Of a stretch of DNA of 64,000 nt, positions 16,526 to 24,719 are shown piece after piece (within the stretch, counting starts at the first letter, position 1; the number at the start of each line of letters is the position of its first letter). Below the pieces are notes generated by a model. It was not told where the DNA came from, searched no databases, and saw nothing but the letters and a program-made list of their open reading frames with translations. A program made the position numbers and the translations under genes. The stretch lies in assembly GCF_038024875.1 (NCBI RefSeq), contig NZ_CP136136.1:682001-746000 (forward strand). Direction: 5' to 3'. This DNA comes from Gordonia rubripertincta (lineage in GTDB: Bacteria; Actinomycetota; Actinomycetes; Mycobacteriales; Mycobacteriaceae).

Positions 16526-17588
16526 GTGCAACTACAACTGAGATCGAAGATCGCCATCATCGCCGGCGTACTTCTGCTGATCGTCGCCGCTGTGGTGCGG
16601 CTCTGGCTGGTGCCGACGATGTCGCGGCTGCCTGACACTCTCGACGTCACCACTCAGTACGCCGGTGTCGGAACGCTTCTCAACGCAACAGCGCTTCAGG
16701 AAGGCGACACTGCGAACGTAATCGCCCGCGATGTGCCGGTCACCATCGATCGTCACATCTACGTCTCGAGCACGTCTGGGGACACCGCGATCGCCCACGA
16801 CGACATCACGCTCGAGGCCGGCGACACCAAGCTGCCGGTGAATCACACGTACGCGATCGACCGCCGCAGCATGGACGCCGCCACGGGTTCATCCGCGGGG
16901 TCCGCGACCGAACCGCACCGTGGGATCACTATCGCGCTCCCCCTTCGCCCCTCCCCCGAAACCGCCTACGAATACTACGATTCCGCGACCAGGACCACTG
17001 TTCCGATGCAGTACCATGGGGCTGGCGAGGTCGAGGGCCGAGAAGTCTTGAAGTACACGATCAACGCACGGGGACCCCTCCAGGACCCCGCTGTTCTCGC
17101 TGCCCTCCCTCCATCGCTACCGAAGGCCACGGTCGCCGGCCTGGCGCCGCTGTTGCCTCCGCAACTGCGCGAGCAGCTGGGAAATGCTGCTCCTACTCTC
17201 CCGGAGGTGGTGCCCTTCATCTACACCGCACAGACCACAATCGAACTCGCAGCAGACGCCACCACCGGCGCACCGATCGACGCCTCGCTCAACCAGCAGG
17301 TCATCGCCGGGGTCAGCGTCAATGGTCAGACGGTCGACTTGATGCCGGCGCTGGCTGTCGACACCTCATTGACCGATCAGTCCGTCGCAGACGGGGCAGC
17401 CGCCGCGTCTTCTCAATCTCGCCAACTCGACATCCTGAGTATCTGGGCACCGATCGGTCTGGCGCTCTTGGGGTGCCGTGCTCATCGCTATCGCCGTGAT
17501 CTCCGGTCGACGCCGCTCACTGAGCGACCGAGATGAAGACAACGACAAGGCTCGCGACAGCACCCCCCACGCCGGCACACCGGTGTAG
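16526..17588 (+). pseudogene. DUF3068 (PorA-family) membrane protein, frameshifted near the 3' end
   Basis: Start GTG 16526 follows GAAGAGGGA. The N-terminal TM is KIAIIAGVLLLIVAAVVRLWLV, directly followed by the DUF3068 extracellular domain with TYAIDRRSMDAATG. The open frame stops at 17536 with CRAHRYRRDLRSTPLTERPR, unlike the family, which ends in a second TM. Dropping one base near 17472 (GGGGTGCCGTG) continues as GAVLIAIAVISGRRRSLSDR and stops at TAG 17588, giving the expected C-terminal TM and charged tail. So this is either a recent frameshift or a sequence error. About 350 aa when repaired. Function unknown; conserved in mycolate actinobacteria. Confidence 0.75.
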
Positions 17589-17942
17589 TGGGTCTCGTCG
17601 GCCGACTGGCACCAGTCGGCCGACGGGGACGCACTCCGAAGTGCGGGACATCGATCCTTTCCGGCACCTGTTTGTTCCCGGCACCTCGAACACCACCACT
17701 CGCCACGTATGACCTGTGCAAGCGTGAACCCACGAATTGCGGATTCAGACGTCTCGGAACCTGACACTCGCTGACCAGTATCGATCGAGAACATCGACGC
17801 CCCCATCGTCAGCGTGCCACCGGCGCGACTGACCCATGACCTCGCCTCGCGGATCGCGCCGAACACCGATCCGCGAGGCGACTCCACACGCGCCGAACCA
17901 CCGCGCCCACGGTGTGCGCGACGATGACGAAAGGGGCCATCG
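17589..17942. other. 354-bp intergenic region with two strong hairpins
   Basis: No gene recognised. A 14-bp perfect stem with a 2-base spacer at 17596-17625 sits just after the repaired DUF3068 stop and is probably its terminator. A second 15-bp perfect stem (17842-17856 with 17867-17881, 10-base loop) lies 60 bp before the small gene at 17943 and could be a terminator or leader structure. Confidence 0.6.
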
Positions 17943-18158
17943 ATGACATCCGACCACCACGCAATGGTGGAGCTCGCGATACAGTGGCTGCCTTTCGGCG
18001 GACCTCCCCCCGAGGACATCTTGGTGACCTACGGAATCACCGTCGACACCTTCTACCAACGCATCCTCGACTACCGAGGCACAACAGCCGTGCCAGCCGA
18101 GCTGTCGGCTTTCGCCCGGTCGCAACTGCGCCCCCGCGCTTCTCGCCGCACCGTCTGA
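17943..18158 (+). CDS. small protein of unknown function, possibly DUF3263-like helix-turn-helix
   Basis: 71 aa. ATG 17943 follows GAAAGGGG. The segment LAIQWLPFGGPPPEDILVTY and the following GITVDTFYQRILDYRG resembles the small actinobacterial DUF3263 proteins (tryptophan-rich helix then a YYQ-type recognition helix), but only loosely. It ends 24 bp before the formate dehydrogenase start and is on the same strand, so it is probably co-transcribed and might regulate it or be an accessory subunit. Confidence 0.55.
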   Translation: MTSDHHAMVELAIQWLPFGGPPPEDILVTYGITVDTFYQRILDYRGTTAVPAELSAFARSQLRPRASRRTV

Positions 18159-18182
18159 CACCTACCGGAGATCACTCACACC

Positions 18183-20492
18183 GTGCCCAGCCCTGCGCCA
18201 CGTCGCGACATCAACGAACACGACCTCGTCGTCTCGTCCGAGAAGACCCACGCCGCCGGCGTCAAAGCCGTGCTGGTGTCACTACAACGCGGCGTCGAAC
18301 AGATGGGCGTCGTGCGTACCGCCCAAACCCTGCTGAAACTGAACCAGCGCAACGGATTCGACTGCCCCGGCTGTGCGTGGCCGGAAACTCCCGGCCATCG
18401 CAAGCATGCCGAGTTCTGCGAGAACGGCGCCAAAGCGGTCGCCGAGGAGGCCACCCGTAGGGTGGTCGACCCGGAGTTCTTCGCGCAACACTCGGTCGCC
18501 GAGTTGCTCGAACGCACCGACTACTGGCTCGGGCAGCAGGGACGGATCACCGAACCGATGGTTCTGCTTCCGGGCGCAACCCACTACACGCCGATCAGCT
18601 GGAGCCACGCCAACGCGATCATCGCCCACGAACTGTGCGCCCTGGACACCCCGGATCAGGCGGTGTTCTACACCTCCGGACGCACCAGCAACGAAGCCGC
18701 GTTCGTCTACCAACTGATGATCCGGGCGTTCGGCACCAACAACATGCCCGACTGCTCCAACATGTGCCACGAATCCTCCGGCTCAGCCCTGACCGAGACC
18801 ATCGGCATCGGCAAAGGCTCGGTCTCGGTCCCCGACATCGAAAACGCCGACCTCATCCTCATCGCCGGCCAGAACCCCGGCACCAACCACCCCCGCATGC
18901 TCTCCACACTCGAGAAGGCAAAGGCCAACGGCGCCCACATCATCGCGATCAACCCCCTCCCCGAAGCCGGGCTACTGCGGTTCAAAGACCCCCAGAAAGT
19001 CCACGGCGTCCTCGGACACGGTGTCGCCATCGCCGACGACTTCCTTCAGATCCGCATCGGCGGCGACCAAGCACTCTTCCAAGGCCTGGCCAAACTCGTC
19101 CTCGACGCCGAAGACGCCGCACCCGGCACCGTCCTCGACCACGACTTCCTCACCACCCACTGCACCGGGTGGGAGGCCTATGCCGACCACATCCGGCAGG
19201 TTGACCTCGACACGGTCGTCGAAGCGACCGGGCTCACCCTCGAACAGATCCACACCACGGCGCAGGCACTCATCACCTCACGAGCGACGATCATCTGCTG
19301 GGCCATGGGACTGACCCAACAGACCCACGGAGTCGCCACCATCCAAGACGCCGTCGCCCTACTGCTGATGCGCGGCATGATCGGCAAACCCGGCGCCGGA
19401 GTGTGCCCCGTCCGCGGCCACTCCAACGTCCAAGGCGACCGCACCATGGGCATCTGGGAGAAGATGCCCGATGAGTTCCTCGACGCCCTCGACACCGAGT
19501 TCGCCATCACCTGCCCCCGCCACCACGGACTGGACGCCGTGGACTCCATCCGCGCGATGCGCGACGGGAAAGCGTCGGTCTTTATGGCCATGGGCGGCAA
19601 CTTCGTCGCCGCCACCCCCGATACCGCGGTGACCGAAGCCGCACTGCGCAACTGTGCACTGACCGTGCAGGTGTCGACCAAACTCAACCGCTCCCACCTC
19701 GTGACCGGACGGACCGCGCTGATCCTTCCCTCACTCGGCCGCACCGGCAAAGACATTCGCGGCGGCCGCAAACAACTGGGCACCGTCGAGGACTCCATGT
19801 CCATGGTCCATCTCTCCCGCGGCGGACTCACCCCCGTCAGCGAACACCTACGCAGCGAAGTCGCCATCGTCTGCGAACTCGCGCAGGAACTGTTCGGCGC
19901 CGACCACCCGGTGCCCTGGCAACAATTCGCCGACGACTACGACACCATCCGGGACTCCATCGCCCGCACCGTGCCCGGATTCGACGACTTCAACACCCGC
20001 GTTCGCCAACCCGACGGCCTCGCCCTACCCCACCCACCGCGCGACGAACGCCGCTTCCACACCGACTCCGGGAAAGCCACATTCGTCGTCAACGAACTAC
20101 GATGGGTCCCCGTCCCGGCGGGCCGGCTGATCCTGCAAACCATGCGCAGCCACGACCAATACAACACCACCATCTACGGACTCGACGACCGCTACCGCGG
20201 CATCAAGAACGGTCGACGGGTGCTGTTCATCAACGCCGCCGACCTCACAGCCCTCGGATACACCGACGGCGACATCGTCGACCTCATCTCCGAATGGCCT
20301 CGACCCGACGGAACCACCGAACAACGCCGCGCACCCAACTTCCGACTGGTCGCATACCCCACACCCGCCGGCAACGTCGCCGCCTACTACCCCGAAACCA
20401 ACCCACTCATCCCCCTCGACCACGTCGCCGACACATCCAACACACCCGTATCCAAAGCTGTAGTAGTCCGTCTCGAACGCCACCGCCCGTGA
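18183..20492 (+). CDS. FdhF/YdeP-type molybdopterin oxidoreductase (formate dehydrogenase alpha-like)
   Basis: 769 aa from GTG 18183. Molybdopterin domain then C-terminal dinucleotide-binding domain. N-terminal cysteines are Cys61, Cys64 (DCPGCAWPE) and Cys79 (FCENGAKA). The putative Mo-ligating Cys195 with adjacent His196 (SNMCHESSGSA) aligns with Sec140-His141 of E. coli FdhF. Other family marks are LILIAGQNPGTNHPRML and RGHSNVQGDRTMG. It is expected to oxidise formate to CO2 or act on a related substrate in the cytoplasm. The next gene is its sulfurtransferase FdhD, overlapping by 4 bp, but truncated. Formate could come from P450 O-demethylation upstream; that link is inference. Confidence 0.85.
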   Translation: MPSPAPRRDINEHDLVVSSEKTHAAGVKAVLVSLQRGVEQMGVVRTAQTLLKLNQRNGFDCPGCAWPETPGHRKHAEFCENGAKAVAEEATRRVVDPEFFAQHSVAELLERTDYWLGQQGRITEPMVLLPGATHYTPISWSHANAIIAHELCALDTPDQAVFYTSGRTSNEAAFVYQLMIRAFGTNNMPDCSNMCHESSGSALTETIGIGKGSVSVPDIENADLILIAGQNPGTNHPRMLSTLEKAKANGAHIIAINPLPEAGLLRFKDPQKVHGVLGHGVAIADDFLQIRIGGDQALFQGLAKLVLDAEDAAPGTVLDHDFLTTHCTGWEAYADHIRQVDLDTVVEATGLTLEQIHTTAQALITSRATIICWAMGLTQQTHGVATIQDAVALLLMRGMIGKPGAGVCPVRGHSNVQGDRTMGIWEKMPDEFLDALDTEFAITCPRHHGLDAVDSIRAMRDGKASVFMAMGGNFVAATPDTAVTEAALRNCALTVQVSTKLNRSHLVTGRTALILPSLGRTGKDIRGGRKQLGTVEDSMSMVHLSRGGLTPVSEHLRSEVAIVCELAQELFGADHPVPWQQFADDYDTIRDSIARTVPGFDDFNTRVRQPDGLALPHPPRDERRFHTDSGKATFVVNELRWVPVPAGRLILQTMRSHDQYNTTIYGLDDRYRGIKNGRRVLFINAADLTALGYTDGDIVDLISEWPRPDGTTEQRRAPNFRLVAYPTPAGNVAAYYPETNPLIPLDHVADTSNTPVSKAVVVRLERHRP

Positions 20493-21157
20493 CCGGCCGC
20501 ATCACCGCACGTCTCCGCGCCACCCGGATCCACGCCGGAGCAGTCACACCCTGGCCCGACAGCGTCGCCGTCGAGGAACCTCTGGAGATACGCGTTGACC
20601 GCCGGCCACTTGCAATCACGATGCGCACCCCCGGAAACGACATCGATCTGACGCTAGGTTTTCTCTTCACCGAAGGACTCATCACCGACCCTCACGATGT
20701 TTCGGCGATCCGCTACTGCGACAGCTTCGATGACAGCGGCCGAAACACGTACAACGTCATCGACGTCACTCTTGCACCAGGTATTTCGCTGCCCGACACC
20801 GGAATCGAACGCAACTTCTACACCACCTCCTCGTGTGGTGTCTGCGGCAAGGCCTCCCTGGACGCGATCCGTCAACGCACCCTGCACCCACCGGCACGCG
20901 ATTCGTGTCGCGTCACTGCCGACGTCCTCGCTGGGCTACCGGACCGGATGCGCACTGCCCAGAAAACCTTCGCCCGTACCGGCGGACTGCACGCGGCCGG
21001 TCTATTCACCACCTCCGGCGACCACTTAGCGCTCCGCTGCAGAATGAGTGATGCCCTGCCGAGGCTTGGACAGATACCACCAGATACTGACAAGTATGGA
21101 CAAGTAGCGATGCAATTCGGACATCTTCGAACGGATGTCACACGAAACACCGCCTAG
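20489..21157 (+). pseudogene. fdhD: formate dehydrogenase accessory sulfurtransferase FdhD, 3'-truncated
   Basis: Starts at GTG 20489, overlapping the formate dehydrogenase stop. It matches FdhD through ~residue 183: EEPLEIRVDRRP, MRTPGNDIDLTLGFLFTEGL, catalytic loop TTSSCGVCGKAS (Cys116, Cys119) and GGLHAAGLFTTSGDHLALR. The family then continues with EDVGRHNAVDK and about 90 more residues; here it switches at ~21038 to an unrelated tail (CRMSDALPRLGQ...) and stops at 21157. None of the three frames downstream contains the missing part, so this is a deletion or rearrangement, not a simple frameshift. Probably non-functional unless another FdhD exists. Confidence 0.8.
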
Positions 21158-21159
21158 CG

Positions 21160-21183
21160 CCGAACCTCTTGCCTCCGGTTCGG
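21160..21183 (+). terminator. weak terminator-like hairpin after fdhD
   Basis: 7-bp arms CCGAACC and GGTTCGG with a 10-base loop, followed by an A/T-rich stretch. Immediately downstream of the truncated fdhD frame. Confidence 0.35.
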
Positions 21184-21194
21184 AACCCATTTAT

Positions 21195-21211
21195 TGTTTG
21201 CCATACAAACA
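21195..21211. promoter_or_regulatory. inverted repeat upstream of tetR, probable operator
   Basis: TGTTTG-CCATA-CAAACA lies 11 bp before the TetR start at 21222, in an A/T-rich island. Typical place and form for an autoregulatory TetR operator. Confidence 0.5.
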
Positions 21212-21221
21212 CTGTTGTCGA

Positions 21222-21878
21222 ATGAACAGGACTTCTGTGGCCACCACCGGACGCGCGAGCCGGGAAGCCGGCAAGGCAACCCGCCAGGCGCTGCTGCGTG
21301 CCGCCGCCGAGGTGTTCGCCGAGCGCGGTGAGGCGGCGTCGGTCGCCCAGATCTGCCAACGCGCCGACGCCTACCCGAACCAGGTCACCTACTACTTCAA
21401 TTCCAAGGAACAACTCTTCGTCGAGGTCGCCTGTGCCGGCGTGCTGCGCGCCGGCCGCCGAGCCGAGGAAGCCGCCGCCGAGACCACGACCGTCCGCGAT
21501 TACACCAACACCCTCGTCGGAACCCTACTGGGGCCGTGCGCGCGGGACATCGAACTGTTCACCACAGCCATGCTGCTGACGTCGCGCCGCTCCGATCTCC
21601 GCGAACACATCACCGACACCCTGCGCACGCTGCACGAACGCGGCGAGCAGGCGCTGATGTCAACGCTGGTGCGCACCGGCTGGCAGCTGCGTGCCGGGAT
21701 CGATGTCGAGGCGAAGGCCTTCTGGTCCGCGATCTTCGGTCTCGCGGTCCAGAAGGCCGCCACCGGAGCCGATTTCGGTTACCGACTCGAGGACGCGGTC
21801 GCCGTGATCTTCACGAATCTGCAGATCCCGGACCGCGTTCTGGACCGGCCACTCGCACCCACGCCCCAGGAGGCATGA
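21222..21878 (+). CDS. TetR-family transcriptional regulator
   Basis: 218 aa from ATG 21222; GTG 21237 is an alternative. HTH at ~residues 15-60: TRQALLRAAAEVFAERG, SVAQICQRAD, YPNQVTYYFNSKEQLF. The ligand domain follows (ELFTTAMLLTSRRSDLREHI). The open frame upstream to 21135 crosses the operator and terminator and is not coding. Its stop overlaps the ATGATG of the acyl-CoA dehydrogenase gene, so regulator and enzyme form an operon and the regulator very likely controls it. Confidence 0.9.
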   Translation: MNRTSVATTGRASREAGKATRQALLRAAAEVFAERGEAASVAQICQRADAYPNQVTYYFNSKEQLFVEVACAGVLRAGRRAEEAAAETTTVRDYTNTLVGTLLGPCARDIELFTTAMLLTSRRSDLREHITDTLRTLHERGEQALMSTLVRTGWQLRAGIDVEAKAFWSAIFGLAVQKAATGADFGYRLEDAVAVIFTNLQIPDRVLDRPLAPTPQEA

Positions 21879-23560
21879 TGACCCACTTCGCGACGCACAT
21901 CCACCCGCAGCCTCACCTCACCCACGAGGTCTTCAACCAGTCCGCTCCGCGACTGGACGTCAACGAGTACGAACTCGACACCGTCCTCACCGAGGCCGTC
22001 GCACGACACGACGGCGCCTGGGGTGACGCCGAACTCCGGGAGATCGGCGCACTCGTCGGCAGCGAATCCTTCAAGCACGACGCGCATCTCGCCAACACCA
22101 TCACGCCGGTGCTGCGGACGTTCGACCGCTGGGGTCACCGCATCGACGAGGTCGAATACCACCCGGCGTACCACCGGATCATCTCCGAATCCATCGCCCA
22201 CGGCGCCCACACACGCTGCTGGGCGGACCCGCAACCCGGTTCTCACGTCGTGCGTGCGGCCGCGTTCATGCTCTTCGGTCAGATCGAGCCGGGCCACGCC
22301 TGTCCGGTGTCGATGACGCACGCGGTCATCCCCTCGCTCGAACTGCAGCCCGACGTCGCCGCGAACTGGGTACCGAAGGCGTTGTCCCGCAGCTACTCCC
22401 CCGCACTGAGCGCCACCAAGGGGTCGGCGATCTTCGGGATGTCGATGACCGAGAAGCAGGGCGGTTCCGACGTCCGCGCCAACACCACCGTCGCCGTTCC
22501 CGCGGGGACCGGCGGCCCGGGGGCCGAATACCTTCTCACCGGCCACAAGTGGTTCTGCTCGGCACCCATGTCCGACGCATTCCTCGTCCTCGCACAGGCG
22601 CAAGGCACTGGTGGCGAAGGACTTTCGTGTTTCCTGCTCCCCCGCATCCTGCCCGACGGCACCCGCAACGTCTTCCGCATTCAGCGCCTCAAGGACAAGC
22701 TCGGCAACAAGTCCAACGCCTCGAGCGAGATCGAACTCGACGGCACCGTCGCCGTCATGATCGGCGAACCGGGCCGCGGCGTGCGCACGATCATCGAGAT
22801 GGTCGCGCAGACCCGCCTCGACTGCGTCCTCGGTTCTGCGGCCGGCATGCGCCAGGCCGTCGCCGAAGCCGTCTGGCATGCCCGCCATCGTGCCGCCTTC
22901 GGTGCGACACTGGCCGACCAGCCCGCGATGACCGCCGTATTGGCCGATCTCGCACTGGAATCCGAGGCCGCGACCACCACCGCGATCCGCCTCGCCCGCG
23001 CGCACGACGAGGATGCGGACTCTCAGGAGCGCGCCTTCCGCCGACTTGCGACCGCGGTCGCCAAGTACTGGATCTGCAAGCGCGGGCCGCACCACGCCTA
23101 CGAGGCGCTGGAATGCCTGGGCGGCAACGGATACACCGAGGACTTCCCCCTCGCCATGCGCTACCGCGAGCAGCCGGTGATGGCCGTGTGGGAAGGATCG
23201 GGCAACGTCATCGCCCTGGACGTCCTGCGTGCGATGACCCGGGAACCCGAATCGGTCGCCGCCTTCGACGCCGAGGTCTCCCTCGCCCGCGGCGCCGACC
23301 GGACTCTCGACGCGCACCTCGACCGACTCCGGGAACAACTCGGCGAACTGTCGCGACTCGCCCCGGCCGACGCCCAGCGCCGGGCGCGGTCGACCGTCGA
23401 GTCGATGGCCCTGGCGCTCGAGGCGTCACTGTTGGTGCGGCACAGCCCGTCAGCCGTCGCGGAGGCGTTCATCGCGAGCCGACTGGGCCCCGACCGCAGC
23501 TTCGAGTACGGCGCACTCCCCGACGGCGCCGATCTCGCCGCGATCCTCGAGCGCCACTGA
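21875..23560 (+). CDS. AidB-like acyl-CoA dehydrogenase
   Basis: 561 aa; start at 21875 or 21878 (ATGATG after CCAGGAGG). The long N-terminal domain (NQSAPRLDVNEYELDTVL) is typical of E. coli AidB and its actinobacterial relatives. The flavin region is GMSMTEKQGGSDVRANTT, then GHKWFCSAPMSDAFLVLAQ, and the C-terminal part is LECLGGNGYTEDFPLAMRYR with EGSGNVIALDVLRA. AidB destroys alkylating agents or protects DNA in E. coli; the role of soluble actinobacterial homologues is not settled and may be isovaleryl-CoA-type dehydrogenation. Operonic with TetR. Confidence 0.9.
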   Translation: MMTHFATHIHPQPHLTHEVFNQSAPRLDVNEYELDTVLTEAVARHDGAWGDAELREIGALVGSESFKHDAHLANTITPVLRTFDRWGHRIDEVEYHPAYHRIISESIAHGAHTRCWADPQPGSHVVRAAAFMLFGQIEPGHACPVSMTHAVIPSLELQPDVAANWVPKALSRSYSPALSATKGSAIFGMSMTEKQGGSDVRANTTVAVPAGTGGPGAEYLLTGHKWFCSAPMSDAFLVLAQAQGTGGEGLSCFLLPRILPDGTRNVFRIQRLKDKLGNKSNASSEIELDGTVAVMIGEPGRGVRTIIEMVAQTRLDCVLGSAAGMRQAVAEAVWHARHRAAFGATLADQPAMTAVLADLALESEAATTTAIRLARAHDEDADSQERAFRRLATAVAKYWICKRGPHHAYEALECLGGNGYTEDFPLAMRYREQPVMAVWEGSGNVIALDVLRAMTREPESVAAFDAEVSLARGADRTLDAHLDRLREQLGELSRLAPADAQRRARSTVESMALALEASLLVRHSPSAVAEAFIASRLGPDRSFEYGALPDGADLAAILERH

Positions 23561-23578
23561 GACGTCCGGCTCGAGGCC

Positions 23579-24490
23579 TCACACCACCCCTTCCGCCGCT
23601 GCCAGGATCTGCCGGCGCAGCGTCGAGGCGGTGTTGGGCAGCCACATCGCACGGACGGGCGCGAACGGCGGATCGGTGAACTCGACGATGCGGATGGAAT
23701 TCGCGTAGATCCAGCCGGGTTCGTTGGTGACGAACGCGCACGCCTTCGGATGGGCGATCACCGCCGTGTGCGGCGGCGTGCCGAGGAGCGTCGACAGGAT
23801 GATGCGCGGCTCGAAACCCGCTCTCCGGCACAGCCCGACGAGGATGTCGGTGTACTCGTACTCGTGCTCGGGCCCCCACACGACGATCTCGTAATCGGCG
23901 AGGGCGGCCATGTCGACGCGGGCGTGCGCGGCGAGTGGATGGTCACTGCGGACCGCGAGGCGGAGTTCGTGTTCGGTGGCGATCGTGGTCGCCATGTCCG
24001 GTGGCGCCGACACACCACGTCCCAGCGCGAGGTCGATCGACCCCGACAACAACTCATCACGCATGAAGTCGGCGAACACCGGGCGCACCGTGATCGGCAC
24101 CGAAGGGTCGGCGAGGACCACGGGTTCGATGATGCGGAAGACCTCCGACGACGCGAGGTCGGGTGCGTGACCGATGACGAACGGCGCGGGCGCCCCGGCG
24201 TTCACGCGTCTGACCTGCGTGGCGAGCTGCTCACCACCGGCCAACAGGGGTACCGCGCCGCGGTAGAGCGCCTCCCCTGCAGGCGTCGGGGTCAGGCTGC
24301 GGCGCGAGCGGGAGAAGAGCTCGACGCCCAACTGTCGCTCGAGTTCACGGATCGCCGACGACAGCGCCTGCTGGCTGATGAACAGGGTGTCGGCGGCGAC
24401 GCGGAGGCTCGGCGCCTCCATGACGACGACGAACATGCGGAGTCGACGTAGGTCGATATCGCGGAGTCCTACGTCCCCAGAACCATTCAT
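23579..24490 (-). CDS. LysR-family transcriptional regulator
   Basis: 303 aa from ATG 24490. HTH at residues ~10-65 (IDLRRLRMFVVVMEAPSLRV, AADTLFISQQALSSAIRELE, LFSRSRRSLTPTPAGEALY), then a periplasmic-binding-like effector domain (PFVIGHAPDLAS). An upstream in-frame extension to 24691 runs through the hairpin region and is not protein-like. Convergent with the AidB-like gene (18 bp apart) and divergent from nothing obvious, so its target is unclear; the GlcD-type oxidase upstream on the same strand is one candidate. Confidence 0.88.
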   Translation of the reverse strand: MNGSGDVGLRDIDLRRLRMFVVVMEAPSLRVAADTLFISQQALSSAIRELERQLGVELFSRSRRSLTPTPAGEALYRGAVPLLAGGEQLATQVRRVNAGAPAPFVIGHAPDLASSEVFRIIEPVVLADPSVPITVRPVFADFMRDELLSGSIDLALGRGVSAPPDMATTIATEHELRLAVRSDHPLAAHARVDMAALADYEIVVWGPEHEYEYTDILVGLCRRAGFEPRIILSTLLGTPPHTAVIAHPKACAFVTNEPGWIYANSIRIVEFTDPPFAPVRAMWLPNTASTLRRQILAAAEGVV

Positions 24491-24719
24491 CAACCATCCC
24501 CTGTCAGTTATCCAGATTGATGTGATTGTAGGTTGACCTTTGACGCAATATGCTCGTTTTTGCATGGCATCGTATTCAGATGCCATTCGCGTTTGGGCTA
24601 CCTGCTGAGGTCCCCCCGCGGAGGGGACGGGAGGACCTCGGCAGGTGCTTTTTTCATTTTCCTGATTTCGTTGCCGCCGAGCGGGCGACAATCGCGATGC
24701 GGCTCGGCGAGCACCACAC
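24491..24719 (+). ncRNA. candidate small RNA or leader, unverified
   Basis: The 229 bp between lysR and the GlcD-type gene hold no protein gene, are A/T-rich at 24530-24600, and end in a strong plus-strand terminator although no plus-strand gene lies upstream. A TTGACC/TTGACG pair at ~24535-24548 could be a -35 region. Together this suggests a transcript of roughly 90-120 nt. No known RNA family was recognised. Confidence 0.35.
24598..24656 (+). terminator. strong Rho-independent terminator, plus strand
   Basis: Outer stem ACCTGCTGAGGTCC with GGACCTCGGCAGGT (one wobble), an inner alternative stem GTCCCC/GGGGAC, then TGCTTTTTTC. The U-tract is only on the plus strand. It does not terminate either flanking gene, both of which are on the minus strand. 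Confidence 0.75.

Noticed and set aside
17670..17679. A third copy of the GGGAACAAAC -35 decamer (minus strand)
   Set aside because: No GTT at 16-18 bp downstream and no minus-strand gene follows, so not taken as a promoter.
21779..23338. 519-aa minus-strand frame opposite the AidB-like gene
   Set aside because: Antisense shadow with no recognisable motif.
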